From contig NZ_FOCJ01000002.1 of assembly GCF_900110075.1 (NCBI RefSeq), positions 682,001-746,000 of the forward strand: 64,000 nt of DNA, in the 5' to 3' direction. The notes under the pieces are model-generated. The model saw nothing but the letters and a program-made list of their open reading frames with translations, ran no database searches and was not told the DNA's origin. Source of the DNA: Paenibacillus sp. OV219. GTDB taxonomy: Bacteria > Bacillota > Bacilli > Paenibacillales > Paenibacillaceae. A program made the position numbers and the translations under genes. This document shows, piece by piece, positions 9,618 through 19,176 of the stretch. How positions within the stretch are numbered: the stretch's first letter is position 1; each line of letters starts with the position of its first letter.

Positions 9618-9648
9618 GAAAAACCGGTGCATTTGCATCGGTTTTTTG
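9618..9648 (+). terminator. Rho-independent terminator after dapA
   Basis: An AAAAACCGGTGCA / TGCATCGGTTTTTT stem with a 2-base TT gap (slightly larger if the end pairs open). It ends the asd-dapG-dapA unit. Confidence 0.85.
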
Positions 9649-9651
9649 TTT

Positions 9652-9747
9652 ACATTATAGAATTTACAAGTTTTACTTGTGCGAATTTCTATAATGTCTC
9701 CGTGAAAAGTTAGCTTTTGCTGGAAGAATGGCGAAAGCCGTTTACAC
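9652..9747 (+). repeat. Dispersed two-hairpin element, copy A
   Basis: 96 bp made of two successive inverted repeats. Hairpin 1 (9652-9697) pairs ACATTATAGAATTT with its far arm and has an inner ACAAGT-TTT-ACTTGT stem. After a 4-base linker, hairpin 2 (9702-9747) starts GTGAAAAGTTAGC and ends AAAGCCGTTTACAC. Copies of the same size and layout are at 22274-22369 (opposite strand) and 30163-30260. The ends of hairpin 2 are the most conserved part. It has no coding capacity and lies between the dapA terminator and the likely rnjB promoter. A mobile or amplified structured repeat is the simplest reading. Confidence 0.75.
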
Positions 9748-9772
9748 TGGGGATACAGTTATTACCGATTAC

Positions 9773-9802
9773 TTGTTTTTCGTATTTTCAATCATGTATA
9801 AT
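9773..9802 (+). promoter_or_regulatory. Possible sigma-A promoter for rnjB
   Basis: TTGTTT at 9773-9778, 18-base spacer, TATAAT at 9797-9802. It would give a long leader before rnjB. Confidence 0.5.
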
Positions 9803-10043
9803 GAAGGCAAGTGACGGTGTGCGGCAAAATATTGAAAATGGGTAACGCCAAGGGTGGCGTTCAAAGCACTAGTTATTAATTGCATGCGTTTTCGATCCTG
9901 CGGGAGGAAGCGGTAAACGATGCGATTTCATGCGCTACAATTAAATTATTATATGGTGCGGACAAGCTTTCTTCAGTTTGCGGCCGACGGCTGCAGCTGT
10001 GGTTTGATTTGCTTCGTAAAACTATTAGGAGGTACGGATACAC
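9803..10043 (+). other. Long untranslated leader of rnjB
   Basis: About 240 bases with no credible gene between the putative promoter and the rnjB start. It contains a small AACGCCA / TGGCGTT hairpin at about 9843-9862. No known riboswitch pattern was recognised. The length suggests post-transcriptional control, as seen for several RNase transcripts, but this is inference. Confidence 0.4.
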
Positions 10044-11723
10044 TTGTCTAAGAAAAACATCCAGGATAAGCTGCTTGTCTTTGCACTAGGCGGCGTTGGC
10101 GAGATCGGTAAGAACATGTACGTTGTCCAATATGGAAACGATATCGTCGTAGTTGATGCAGGTTTGAAGTTTCCAGAAGAAGATATGCTCGGAATTGATA
10201 TCGTTATCCCTGACATAACGTATTTGACTGAGAACCGTGATAAAGTAAGAGGTATTCTCATTACGCACGGACACGAGGATCACATCGGCGGCTTGCCATA
10301 TGTGCTCAAGAATCTTAATGTACCGCTTTACGGTACGAAATTAACACTCGGTTTGATTGAAGGTAAATTGAAGGAAGCGGGCTTGCTCGGCGAGACGAAG
10401 CGTATCCTGATCAACGCGGATACAGAGATCCAGCTCGGCTCAATCCGTGCATCCTTCTTCAAAACGAATCACAGTATTCCGGATTCGGTTGGCGTATGCT
10501 TGGACACGCCTGAGGGCTTGGTCGTTCACACAGGCGACTTTAAGTTTGACCATACACCGGTTAACAATCAATATGCTGATTTGCAGCGTATGGCTGGTAT
10601 CGGAGCTCGCGGCGTTCTTGCGCTTCTGTCCGATTCCACGAATGCAGAGCGCGCAGGCTTCACGCCTTCGGAAAGCATGATCGGCAATGAGCTTGAAGAT
10701 ATTTTCCGCAAAGCTACACAGCGCGTTGTCGTTGCAACGTTCGCATCGAACGTTCACCGGATTCAACAAGTTGTGAATGCTGCAGTCGCAACGAAGCGTA
10801 AGATTGCTGTCGTTGGCCGCAGTATGGTTAATGTCGTGTCGATTGCTTCTGAGCTAGGCTATCTGAACATTCCAGAAGGTATGATCATTGAGCCTGAAGA
10901 AGTGAACAAAATGGCTGCAGACCGCGTAGCTGTCCTTTGCACAGGCAGCCAAGGTGAGCCAATGTCCGCACTTACTAGAATGGCGCGCTCGACGCACCGT
11001 AAAGTGGACATTCTGCCAGGCGACACCGTTATTATTGCAGCTACACCAATTCCAGGTAACGAGCGTTATGTCGGCCGTACGGTGGACGAGCTCTTCCGCC
11101 TAGGCGCTAACGTAATCTATGGACCAGGCTCTGTATCCGGCGTACACGTATCCGGTCACGGCAGCCAAGAAGAACTAAAGCTGATGTTGAACCTCATCAG
11201 ACCGAAGTACTTCATTCCGATCCACGGCGAGTACCGTATGCTTCGTCAGCACGCGCTTCTCGGTGAAGCAGTTGGTATCGAACGCGAGAACATCTTCGTT
11301 CTTGATAATGGCGATACAGTTGAATTCCAAGGTGGACAAGCTCGTAAAGGCAGCAAAGTGCCAGCAGGCAACGTACTCATCGACGGTCTTGGCGTTGGCG
11401 ATGTAGGTAACATTGTACTTCGCGACCGCAAGCTGCTCTCGCAAGACGGTATTCTCGTTGTTGTAGTGACGCTGAGCAAGCAAGACGGAACAATTCTGTC
11501 CGGTCCGGACATTATCTCCCGCGGCTTCGTCTATGTGCGTGAGTCCGAAGGCTTGTTGGAAGAAGCGAACCGTATCGTAACATCAACTTTGCATAAGCTA
11601 ATGAACGACAAAGTCAATGAATGGGCTTCACTGAAGACGAACGTGAAGGACGCGCTTGGTCGCTTCCTGTATGAGCAAACACGCCGTCGCCCAATGATTT
11701 TGCCAATCATTATGGAAGTATAG
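10044..11723 (+). CDS. rnjB: Ribonuclease J (RnjB type)
   Basis: Metallo-beta-lactamase/beta-CASP ribonuclease with endonuclease and 5'-to-3' exonuclease activity in mRNA decay and rRNA maturation. 559 residues. The start is TTG 10044, 11 bases after TAGGAGG. The zinc-binding motif HGHEDH is at residues 75-80, followed by HTGDFKFDHTP, the beta-CASP domain (SDSTNAERAGFTPSE, then CTGSQGEPMSAL) and PIHGEYRML. Position after dapA equals B. subtilis rnjB. Whether it works as RnjA or RnjB cannot be decided from one copy. Confidence 0.94.
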   Translation: MSKKNIQDKLLVFALGGVGEIGKNMYVVQYGNDIVVVDAGLKFPEEDMLGIDIVIPDITYLTENRDKVRGILITHGHEDHIGGLPYVLKNLNVPLYGTKLTLGLIEGKLKEAGLLGETKRILINADTEIQLGSIRASFFKTNHSIPDSVGVCLDTPEGLVVHTGDFKFDHTPVNNQYADLQRMAGIGARGVLALLSDSTNAERAGFTPSESMIGNELEDIFRKATQRVVVATFASNVHRIQQVVNAAVATKRKIAVVGRSMVNVVSIASELGYLNIPEGMIIEPEEVNKMAADRVAVLCTGSQGEPMSALTRMARSTHRKVDILPGDTVIIAATPIPGNERYVGRTVDELFRLGANVIYGPGSVSGVHVSGHGSQEELKLMLNLIRPKYFIPIHGEYRMLRQHALLGEAVGIERENIFVLDNGDTVEFQGGQARKGSKVPAGNVLIDGLGVGDVGNIVLRDRKLLSQDGILVVVVTLSKQDGTILSGPDIISRGFVYVRESEGLLEEANRIVTSTLHKLMNDKVNEWASLKTNVKDALGRFLYEQTRRRPMILPIIMEV

Positions 11724-11739
11724 AATGTGAATCAACTGG

Positions 11740-11772
11740 CGGTCTTCTCACTTGATGAGAAGGCCGTTTTTT
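11740..11772 (+). terminator. Rho-independent terminator after rnjB
   Basis: An 11-bp stem CGGTCTTCTCA / TGAGAAGGCCG with CTTGA loop and a run of six T. Confidence 0.9.
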
Positions 11773-11862
11773 GCGTTCTTGCAGCAGCAGTTGTATAAAT
11801 CTGTGGGCTAATTCCATACTATGCAGAGCCGACCATAGGCAATATTGGAGGAGGTTTATGCA

Positions 11863-12633
11863 ATGTGGGAAGAAGAGATTCAATTTAAATCAGAGCAACC
11901 GCAACCGCAGCCAGGACCACCAGCAGGTGACAACAAGCCGCCTAGCGCAAATCCGGTCGTAGAAGCGATTACGCAGCTTGGGCAGACATCGACGCCGTCA
12001 TCCTCGGAATCGAACATATTTTGTTTGACCATTATTGGTCAGGTGGAAGGGCATCTCGTGCTCCCGCCGCAAAATAAAACGACGAAGTATGAGCACCTCA
12101 TTCCACAACTGGTTGCAGCGGAGCAAAACTCGAAGATAGAAGGTATTATGATCGTACTTAATACAGTCGGCGGTGATGTGGAGGCAGGGCTCGCCATCGC
12201 TGAGATGATCTCCTCGCTTACGAAGCCGACTGTGACTCTCGTGCTTGGAGGAGGGCACTCGATTGGTGTTCCGATTGCGGTAGCGGGGAATAAGTCATTC
12301 ATCGCGGAGACCGCAACGATGACCATTCATCCGATACGGTTGAACGGGCTTGTTATTGGCGTACCGCAGACATTTGAGTACTTGGACAAAATGCAAGAGC
12401 GCGTCGTTCGGTTTGTGACCTCACACTCGAACATTACGGAAGGGAAGTTCAAGGAGCTCATGTTCAAGACCGGCGAACTGACGCGAGATATCGGCACAAC
12501 CGTTATCGGTACAGACGCGGTGAAGCACGGGCTTATTGATGATGTGGGTGGGATTGGTCAGGCGCTGCGCCAACTCAATCTCTTTATCGATCAGCGTAAG
12601 CAGTCTGCATCAACTGGAGGGCTGACACAATGA
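11863..12633 (+). CDS. tepA: ClpP-class serine protease TepA
   Basis: Translocation-enhancing protein, a cytoplasmic ClpP/SppA-fold protease implicated in B. subtilis in degrading signal peptides and, in spores, small acid-soluble proteins. 256 residues from ATG 11863; the TTG at 11845 starts within the Shine-Dalgarno GGAGGAGG. The N-terminal 50 residues are Pro/Gln/Ser-rich and probably disordered. The oxyanion region [15 protein letters not shown], nucleophile S133 in GGGHSIGVP and H156 in TMTIHPIRL are visible. It overlaps ylzJ by 4 bases. Confidence 0.93.
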   Translation: MWEEEIQFKSEQPQPQPGPPAGDNKPPSANPVVEAITQLGQTSTPSSSESNIFCLTIIGQVEGHLVLPPQNKTTKYEHLIPQLVAAEQNSKIEGIMIVLNTVGGDVEAGLAIAEMISSLTKPTVTLVLGGGHSIGVPIAVAGNKSFIAETATMTIHPIRLNGLVIGVPQTFEYLDKMQERVVRFVTSHSNITEGKFKELMFKTGELTRDIGTTVIGTDAVKHGLIDDVGGIGQALRQLNLFIDQRKQSASTGGLTQ

Positions 12634-12854
12634 CTATCTATTCGATAATGCCGCCTGAGCTTGTTTTCGACGGAATTAATACGGAACCTGGTCCATATGT
12701 GTCACTCCATATTGGAGATGTGACGTTACAAATCGAAGCAGTCTCACCAGGAATTGGCCGTATCGTTCGGCTGCTTGACGGTCCACTCGATGCCTACTTA
12801 CGACCGGAACTGTCGCCGGGAACCCTTATCCCATATGGGCATTCGGTATCGTAA
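12630..12854 (+). CDS. ylzJ: YlzJ-like family protein
   Basis: 74 residues, start ATG overlapping the tepA stop (ATGA). Sequence ([13 protein letters not shown], then LIPYGH near the end) matches the small YlzJ family found between tepA and spoIIIE in Bacillales. It has no signal peptide, membrane segment or known catalytic motif. Function is unknown; conserved coupling to tepA suggests a shared role. Confidence 0.85.
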   Translation: MTIYSIMPPELVFDGINTEPGPYVSLHIGDVTLQIEAVSPGIGRIVRLLDGPLDAYLRPELSPGTLIPYGHSVS

Positions 12855-12901
12855 CCTTTGATACAGATTGGATAATTGTAGAACAAATGGTCGGTCTCCT
12901 A

Positions 12902-12910
12902 TGGTATAAT
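12902..12910 (+). promoter_or_regulatory. Extended -10 promoter element before spoIIIE
   Basis: TGGTATAAT, a perfect TATAAT with the TG extension, 21 bases upstream of the start codon. The -35 region (near 12882) is poor, as is common with extended -10 promoters. Confidence 0.5.
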
Positions 12911-12930
12911 AATGACCAGAGGTGACGATT

Positions 12931-15597
12931 TTGGCGAAGAAAAAGAAGAAACGAAAGAGCTCGATTAAGACGAGCCTTAAATATGAAGTGTATGGAATTC
13001 TGCTGATTACAGTATCTGTCATTGCGCTATCAGGAGAGGCTACGGTAGGCAGATCGTTGACCAAACTGTTTGCGCTCATATTGGGCAATTTTTATTTTGT
13101 CCTTGCTTTAATTGGAATCTACGTGGGGCTCGTGGTTATGGTGAAACGCGCCTGGCCATCCGGCTGGTCAAGCCGCAAGACAGGGTTACTGCTATGTGTT
13201 CTTGCATGTACGCTTTGGAGCTCGATTGCGGTTATGGACCAGAAGACGGAGCCGACAGGCGGCTTAACTGCTTCATACATACTCGCACAGCTTGGCAGTG
13301 ACGTGCGCGGTGCGCTCTTCAATGCGCCAACAGGCGATCAAGCCGCAGTGACATCAATCAGTGGCGGCTATGCAGGAGCCATTCAGTATACGCTGTTATA
13401 CGGACTATTTGGTTATTTTGGCGCGAAGTTCATTATGATTGTCATGTTCGCGATCGCGATCATGCTCATAACTGGAAAATCCTATGTGGATCTGCTGCGT
13501 GCAGGACGGGTGCGTGGGGCGAGACTATGGTCCTTGCTACGCGTGAAGCTGTTCAGTAAGCGGAAGCCACTTGCAGCATCCAATGCGAAAGGCGCTGCGG
13601 CGACAGGCAGTGTCGTCATGACGGATGATCTGGACGATGATGATGATGATGACTATGAAGAGCTTCCAAGACCGGTTAAGGCAAAGCGCAAGTCACCGTT
13701 CTTCTCTTGGTTTAATGATGTGTCGGACGCTTCAAATGCCGATGCGCATGACACGGAATGGCAGATGGAGGACGGTCACTCGACAGCAGCGATGGCAGGA
13801 GGAACCCGAGCGGTTCAGTGGCAGGATGATGAGGGTGAGCAAGGCGAGAATGCTTGGAAAGCGAATGTACTGGAGCAATTCAAAGAGAATGGGTCCCAGT
13901 CTCCGCCTCTTGCACAGCAAGTAGAACAGGCGGCGGGTGAACCAGAATGGGAGAAAATTGCCGATACCAATGCGGACGCTGCCATACTCGCAGATTATGT
14001 GCCTGATGATGAGCAAGAGCCGCCTAACAGGGATGAGGAGGACAATGACGACCTTGACGAGGAGTTTGATAGCGAGCTGCCAGTCACGAATATACCGACA
14101 AGTCCAGCGATTACACCGGATGAGCCGGATAGCCTAGAGAAACCGGGCAGCATCGTGAAGCCGCCTACTGAGAAGCCTTATGTGTTGCCTCCGCTTACTC
14201 TTCTGCAGAAGCCGAGCGGGAGCGGAAAGTCTGGCGACTCCGCGGATTCAATTGAGGCGCGTCGGAAGCTGGAGGCGACGCTTGAGAGCTTCGGAGTTCG
14301 AGCGAAGGTGCTTGATGTTGTAAGGGGACCCGCGGTAACGCGGTATGAAGTACAACCTGCAACCGGTGTGAAAGTAAGTCGGATTGTAGGCTTAACCGAT
14401 GATATCGCGCTTGCCTTGGCAGCGAAGGATATTCGGATGGAAGCGCCGATTCCGGGCAAGTCAGCCATTGGGATTGAGGTGCCGAACACCGAGGTTTCCG
14501 TGGTGACGATGCGCGAAGTCATGGAGACGCCTTCATTCCAGAACGCCAGCTCCAAGCTGTCGATTGCATTCGGCCGCGATATTTCCGGTCAGCCGATTGT
14601 CGGTAACTTGGCCAAGATGCCCCATTTGCTAGTAGCTGGTGCTACAGGCTCAGGTAAATCGGTTTGTATCAATGGCATTATTTCGAGCATTCTGTTCAAA
14701 GCGCGTCCAGATGAAGTGAAGCTACTCATGATTGACCCGAAGATGGTTGAGCTCAATATGTACAATGGTATTCCGCATCTTCTGGCTCCAGTAGTAACCG
14801 ATCCTAGGCGAGCATCGCTCGCGCTTAAGAAAATCGTGGTCGAGATGGAGAAGCGTTATGAGCTATTCTCTAAGTCGGGAACACGGAACATTGAAGGTTA
14901 CAATACGTTGATGGCAGATAATCCTGCGGCAGTGCTTCCATATATCGTTGTTATCGTGGACGAGCTTGCCGATCTCATGATGGTTGCTGCGAATGATGTA
15001 GAGGATTCGATTTGCCGTCTCGCGCAGATGGCGCGTGCTTCCGGCATTCACTTGATCATCGCAACGCAGCGTCCATCAGTCGATGTTATTACAGGTCTCA
15101 TTAAAGCGAACATCCCTTCACGGATTGCATTCGGCGTTTCCTCGCAGGTGGACTCACGTACGATTCTTGACTCTGTCGGTGCGGAGAAGCTCCTTGGCCG
15201 CGGTGATATGCTGTTCCTGCCAGTAGGGATGTCGAAGCCGATTCGTGTCCAGGGCGCATGGCTCTCCGATCAGGAGGTCGAATCTATCGTTGCATATTCG
15301 CGCGGTCAAGGAGAAGCGGAATATAAAGAAGATCTCGTTCCCGAGATCGACGACAGTATAACCGAGCCTGAAGAGATTCTCGATGAGCTGTACGATCAAG
15401 CGATTCGTATTGTACTGGAGGCTAAGCAAGCTTCCGTTTCGCTGCTACAGCGGCGGATGCGGATTGGCTACACACGCGCAGCAAGACTGATTGACCAAAT
15501 GGAAGCACGCAGCATTGTCGGGCCGTACGAAGGCAGCAAACCGCGTGAAGTCATGTTGACGCTGGATCAATATGACGCAGGAAAGATTAGCTCCTAA
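12931..15597 (+). CDS. spoIIIE: DNA translocase SpoIIIE/FtsK
   Basis: Membrane-anchored ATPase that pumps chromosomal DNA through the septum during sporulation and division. 888 residues from TTG 12931, 6 bases after AGAGGTG; GTG 12922 is within that site. The N-terminus is lysine-rich, then about four membrane segments (residues 15-195), then a long acidic linker with a run of seven aspartates, then the motor: Walker A GATGSGKS near residue 570, Walker [13 protein letters not shown] near 672, and a C-terminal winged-helix gamma domain ([17 protein letters not shown]). It sits after tepA-ylzJ, as in B. subtilis. The linker is longer than in B. subtilis SpoIIIE (787 residues). Confidence 0.95.
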   Translation: MAKKKKKRKSSIKTSLKYEVYGILLITVSVIALSGEATVGRSLTKLFALILGNFYFVLALIGIYVGLVVMVKRAWPSGWSSRKTGLLLCVLACTLWSSIAVMDQKTEPTGGLTASYILAQLGSDVRGALFNAPTGDQAAVTSISGGYAGAIQYTLLYGLFGYFGAKFIMIVMFAIAIMLITGKSYVDLLRAGRVRGARLWSLLRVKLFSKRKPLAASNAKGAAATGSVVMTDDLDDDDDDDYEELPRPVKAKRKSPFFSWFNDVSDASNADAHDTEWQMEDGHSTAAMAGGTRAVQWQDDEGEQGENAWKANVLEQFKENGSQSPPLAQQVEQAAGEPEWEKIADTNADAAILADYVPDDEQEPPNRDEEDNDDLDEEFDSELPVTNIPTSPAITPDEPDSLEKPGSIVKPPTEKPYVLPPLTLLQKPSGSGKSGDSADSIEARRKLEATLESFGVRAKVLDVVRGPAVTRYEVQPATGVKVSRIVGLTDDIALALAAKDIRMEAPIPGKSAIGIEVPNTEVSVVTMREVMETPSFQNASSKLSIAFGRDISGQPIVGNLAKMPHLLVAGATGSGKSVCINGIISSILFKARPDEVKLLMIDPKMVELNMYNGIPHLLAPVVTDPRRASLALKKIVVEMEKRYELFSKSGTRNIEGYNTLMADNPAAVLPYIVVIVDELADLMMVAANDVEDSICRLAQMARASGIHLIIATQRPSVDVITGLIKANIPSRIAFGVSSQVDSRTILDSVGAEKLLGRGDMLFLPVGMSKPIRVQGAWLSDQEVESIVAYSRGQGEAEYKEDLVPEIDDSITEPEEILDELYDQAIRIVLEAKQASVSLLQRRMRIGYTRAARLIDQMEARSIVGPYEGSKPREVMLTLDQYDAGKISS

Positions 15598-15607
15598 TCC
15601 AGATTCG

Positions 15608-15638
15608 TGCATAATCATTCCCTTGATTTCTCATACTA
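15608..15638 (+). promoter_or_regulatory. Predicted sigma-G promoter of sleB
   Basis: TGCATA at 15608-15613, 18-base spacer, CATACTA at 15632-15638. Both boxes fit the B. subtilis sigma-G consensus, and sleB is sigma-G dependent there (known). The expected transcription start is about 45 bases before the sleB start codon. Confidence 0.6.
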
Positions 15639-15692
15639 GCCATATGCTTCGCTTGCTTAACGAAACCACTTGCAAGAGAAAGGCAGATTCTA

Positions 15693-16475
15693 GTGATGAG
15701 AAATCGTTTAATAACGGTGACCATCGTCATCGTCCTTCTGTTGTTTGGCGCATTTACGATCAAGCATGCTTCCTTTGGCAAGACAACCGAGACGTTCAGC
15801 AGTGCGATACTCAAGGTTGGCTCGTCCGGCAAAGACGTAAAGGAGCTGCAAGGCCGCCTGAAGGAGCTCGGTTTTTTCAACGGAGCGATTGACGGTGTGT
15901 TCGGTACGAAGACGAAAAATTCAGTGACTTGGTTTCAGTGGAAATTCGGCATGAAAGCCGACGGCGTTGTTGGCGCCAAGACGAAGGTGAAGCTGTGGGA
16001 AGCTACGAAGGATTGGAAGCCGACAGCTGAGAGCTCCGGCACCGGCAGTACTGGAACAGGTACTTCGCCGCCTGCGAGCTCTGGCTCTACCGATCTTAGC
16101 AAGTCGAATAAGCTTGGACTTAGCGCGAATGATCTGAAGCTGATGGCAAATGCGGTGTATGGCGAATCACGCGGCGAGCCTTATATCGGCCAGGTGGCGG
16201 TAGCAGCAGTCATTCTGAACCGGGTGAAGTCGCAGAGCTTCCCGAACACGGTGTCCGGCGTTATTTTTCAACCGGGGGCATTTACGGCTGTAGCGGACGG
16301 ACAGATTTGGCTGACACCGAATGAGAATGCGAAGAAGGCAGTTCAAGATGCCATTAACGGCTTGGATCCGACCGGAGGCTGTATCTATTACTTCAATCCG
16401 GAGACAGCAACATCGAAGTGGATTTGGTCGCGTCCACAGGTCAAAACAATCGGTAAACATATTTTCTGCATGTAG
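15693..16475 (+). CDS. sleB: Spore cortex-lytic enzyme SleB
   Basis: Germination-specific lytic transglycosylase that cleaves the muramic-lactam-containing spore cortex. 260 residues; GTG 15693 or ATG 15696 could start it. Layout: a signal/anchor segment (residues 6-22), a peptidoglycan-binding repeat domain (VGSSGKDVKELQGRLKELG, residues 42-105), a Ser/Thr/Gly linker, then the hydrolase_2 domain from LMANAVYGESRGEP to GKHIFCM. The catalytic glutamate is the E of YGESRGEP. The partner gene ypeB, usually next to sleB, is absent here. Confidence 0.93.
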   Translation: MMRNRLITVTIVIVLLLFGAFTIKHASFGKTTETFSSAILKVGSSGKDVKELQGRLKELGFFNGAIDGVFGTKTKNSVTWFQWKFGMKADGVVGAKTKVKLWEATKDWKPTAESSGTGSTGTGTSPPASSGSTDLSKSNKLGLSANDLKLMANAVYGESRGEPYIGQVAVAAVILNRVKSQSFPNTVSGVIFQPGAFTAVADGQIWLTPNENAKKAVQDAINGLDPTGGCIYYFNPETATSKWIWSRPQVKTIGKHIFCM

Positions 16476-16485
16476 CATTTACGGG

Positions 16486-16517
16486 AGCAGCCTGCATTCG
16501 ACCGCAGGTTGCTTCTT
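16486..16517 (+). terminator. Terminator after sleB
   Basis: AGCAGCCTGC / GCAGGTTGCT stem with 8-base loop and a short T-rich tail. Confidence 0.7.
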
Positions 16518-16605
16518 CCATTTCCAATCGGGTAGAATGGAATAGAAGCTTGGAAATTGGAATAGATTGACTTTATAAACTTGAGCGGAAGGGGACGTCA
16601 CGAGC

Positions 16606-17886
16606 GTGAGCAACTCTCCATTTCAAAGAGGTCAGCTGAATCGGATTCGTCTGCATGTAATGCCGACACAGCGTTTTAAGACCTTCTCGATTTCTTTATA
16701 CGCAGGTTTGCCTCTAACGGAAGAAACCGTTACATCGGTAGCCCTAGTACCGTTCATCCTTCGTAGGGGAACGGCATCTACACCAGAAACTATCGCGTTT
16801 CGCGAGCGGCTGGATGATCTGTACGGCGCAGGCTTTGGCTTTGATGTTTATAAGCGCGGCGATGCTCAGATTGTACAGTTCCGTATGGATGTCATCAATG
16901 ATAAGTTCGTCTCATCGAACCAACCGCTGCTTGCAGCATCGCTGAAGCTGCTCGGCGAAGTGCTGACAGAGCCGACACTCGAGAACGGCCATCTGCGTTC
17001 GAAGTATGTCGAAGCGGAGAAAGAAACGCTGCGCAAGCGCCTGGAAGCGATTATTAATGACAAAATCAGATATGCGGCAGAGCGTTGCCTCGAGGTCATG
17101 TGCGAGGATGAACCGTACCGGCTTCACCCGCTCGGCAAGCTCGAGGATGTCGAAGGCATTACACCGGCGTCGATTACGGCTGCATACCGTGATTGGCTGT
17201 CCAAGGCTTCATTTGATCTTTACGTCGTTGGTGATACGTCGCTGGAAGAAGTGAAAGCGCTCGTAGCTGAGGCTTTCCATCATAATGATGGTGAGCCGGC
17301 GGATTATTCACTCCCTGTGGTGAGTAAGCCTGTAGGCCAAGTTCGTAACGTTGTCGAGCGGATGGAGGTCACACAAGGCAAGCTTAATTTGGGCCTGCGT
17401 ATTCATACAGCCTATGGGGATGATGACTACCCTGCAGCGCTTATGTACAATGGCATTCTTGGCGGATACCCGCATTCGAAGCTGTTCCTGAACGTACGTG
17501 AGAAAGCGAGCCTCGCATACTATGCGGCATCCCGTCTTGATGGACATAAAGGCATCTGTACGATCCAATCGGGCATCGAGTTCGCCAATTATGAGAAAGC
17601 GACGACCATTATTCAAGAGCAGCTTGAAAGCATGCGCAGCGGCTCTTATACCGAGTTGGAGATGAATCAGACGAAAGCGATGATTGCGAATCATTTGCGT
17701 GAGCTGCAAGACTCCGCGAATGAGATGATCGGGTTTGATTTCAATGCGATCCTCTCGAAGCGGGAACGTTCGGCTCAGCAGCTGCTTGAGCAAGTTCAGG
17801 CAGTAACGGCTGAACAGATCGCTGCGATTGCGAAGAAGACTGAGCTCGATACGATCTATTTCCTACGTGATCGGAAGGAGGGTTAG
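16606..17886 (+). CDS. ymfF: M16-like protein YmfF, catalytic motif absent
   Basis: 426 residues with GTG start at 16606 after GAAGGGG. The fold is that of M16 peptidases (the C-terminal half has GGYPHSKLFLNVREKASLAYYA), but the HxxEH zinc motif is missing, so it is probably a non-catalytic partner. It lies 3 bases before ymfH, whose product has the intact motif, suggesting a heterodimer like processing peptidases. In B. subtilis this locus is associated with 5-aminopentanol modification of elongation factor P. Its exact role there is not settled. Confidence 0.9.
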   Translation: MSNSPFQRGQLNRIRLHVMPTQRFKTFSISLYAGLPLTEETVTSVALVPFILRRGTASTPETIAFRERLDDLYGAGFGFDVYKRGDAQIVQFRMDVINDKFVSSNQPLLAASLKLLGEVLTEPTLENGHLRSKYVEAEKETLRKRLEAIINDKIRYAAERCLEVMCEDEPYRLHPLGKLEDVEGITPASITAAYRDWLSKASFDLYVVGDTSLEEVKALVAEAFHHNDGEPADYSLPVVSKPVGQVRNVVERMEVTQGKLNLGLRIHTAYGDDDYPAALMYNGILGGYPHSKLFLNVREKASLAYYAASRLDGHKGICTIQSGIEFANYEKATTIIQEQLESMRSGSYTELEMNQTKAMIANHLRELQDSANEMIGFDFNAILSKRERSAQQLLEQVQAVTAEQIAAIAKKTELDTIYFLRDRKEG

Positions 17887-17889
17887 CAG

Positions 17890-19176
17890 ATGGAGACGTT
17901 AGCTTACCCAGGCGTTCAAGAGAAGCTGTATCGTGAAGTGATGCCAAACGGTCTGGAAGTCGTCGTTCTGCCGAAGCAAGGGTTTAGCAAAACCTATGCG
18001 ACGTTTGCAACGAAATACGGCTCCATTGATAACCGTTTCTCAGTTGGCGAACAGACGCCGATTTCCGTACCGGATGGAATTGCCCACTTCCTGGAGCATA
18101 AAATGTTCGAGGAGCCGACTGGTGATATTTTTGCGACTTTCGCATCACAAGGCGCTTCAGCGAATGCGTTCACAAGCTTTGACCGGACCGTCTATCTGTT
18201 CTCGGCTACCGAGCAAATTGATGCAAACCTGCGGACACTTATCGACTTTGTTCAGAACCCTTACTTTACGGACGAGAATGTCGAGAAGGAGAAGGGCATC
18301 ATTGAGCAGGAAATCAATATGTACCGGGATAATGCGGACTGGCGCGTATACTTCGGTTTAATCGATGCGCTGTATCACAAGCATCCGATTCATATTGATA
18401 TTGCGGGCACAGTCGAGTCCATTTATCAGATTGATAAGGAAACACTGTACCGCTGCTACGAAACGTTCTACCATCCGTCGAATATGTTCCTCTTTGTCGT
18501 AGGCGGCATAGAGCCTGAAGCAGTTATGAAGCTGGTTCGCGAGAATCAGGCTGCGAAGAGCTTTGAGCCGCAAGGTGAAATTGCCAGATTCTTCGATGCA
18601 GAACCGGAAACGGTTAAGATAGCTCGCAAGACGACGGAGCTTCCGGTATCCATGCCTAAGTGTATGATCGGTTTCAAGGAAGCTCGCGGTTCGAATGATC
18701 CAACAGAGCTGCTGCGTACCGAACTGACGACGAAGCTGATGCTTGAGGCGCTGCTCGGCTCGAGTTCGCCAATTTATCATGCGCTATACGATGACAATCT
18801 CATCTCCGACTCGTTTGGGCATGAGTTCAACAGCAGCGAGGACTATGCGTTCTCCGTCGTTGGGGGCGAAACACGGGACCCGGATGAGCTCATCCGCAGA
18901 CTGCGTGAGGCGATTGAAGTCGCTAAGGCGAGCGGCCTTGATAAGGCAACATTCGAACGGACGAAACGGAAGAAGATTGGCGGCTACTTGCGCATGCTCA
19001 ACTCCCCTGAGGCAATTGCCGGAGAATTTACGCGCTATCGGTTCCGTGGTGCTGACTTGTTTAAGCTTGTGCCGGTGTACGAGGATATCACGCTGGATGA
19101 AGCGAATGCGCAGCTGCGCAGCCATTTCGACTGGAACCGTATGGCAGTATCCATTGTAGCGAAAGAAGCGAAGTGA
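17890..19176 (+). CDS. ymfH: M16 family zinc peptidase YmfH
   Basis: 428 residues from ATG 17890, preceded by GGAAGGAGGG. The zinc motif HFLEH is at residues 66-70, with the third ligand in the EKEKGIIEQEIN segment near residue 141. It is paired with the motif-less ymfF upstream and overlaps ymfI by 4 bases (GTGA), so the three genes form one unit. It probably supplies the active site of a YmfF-YmfH complex. Its substrate is unknown. Confidence 0.92.
   Translation: METLAYPGVQEKLYREVMPNGLEVVVLPKQGFSKTYATFATKYGSIDNRFSVGEQTPISVPDGIAHFLEHKMFEEPTGDIFATFASQGASANAFTSFDRTVYLFSATEQIDANLRTLIDFVQNPYFTDENVEKEKGIIEQEINMYRDNADWRVYFGLIDALYHKHPIHIDIAGTVESIYQIDKETLYRCYETFYHPSNMFLFVVGGIEPEAVMKLVRENQAAKSFEPQGEIARFFDAEPETVKIARKTTELPVSMPKCMIGFKEARGSNDPTELLRTELTTKLMLEALLGSSSPIYHALYDDNLISDSFGHEFNSSEDYAFSVVGGETRDPDELIRRLREAIEVAKASGLDKATFERTKRKKIGGYLRMLNSPEAIAGEFTRYRFRGADLFKLVPVYEDITLDEANAQLRSHFDWNRMAVSIVAKEAK

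Noticed and set aside
9652-9747. Riboswitch controlling rnjB
   Set aside because: The related copy at 22274 is inverted relative to its neighbours, and the putative rnjB promoter lies downstream of this copy.
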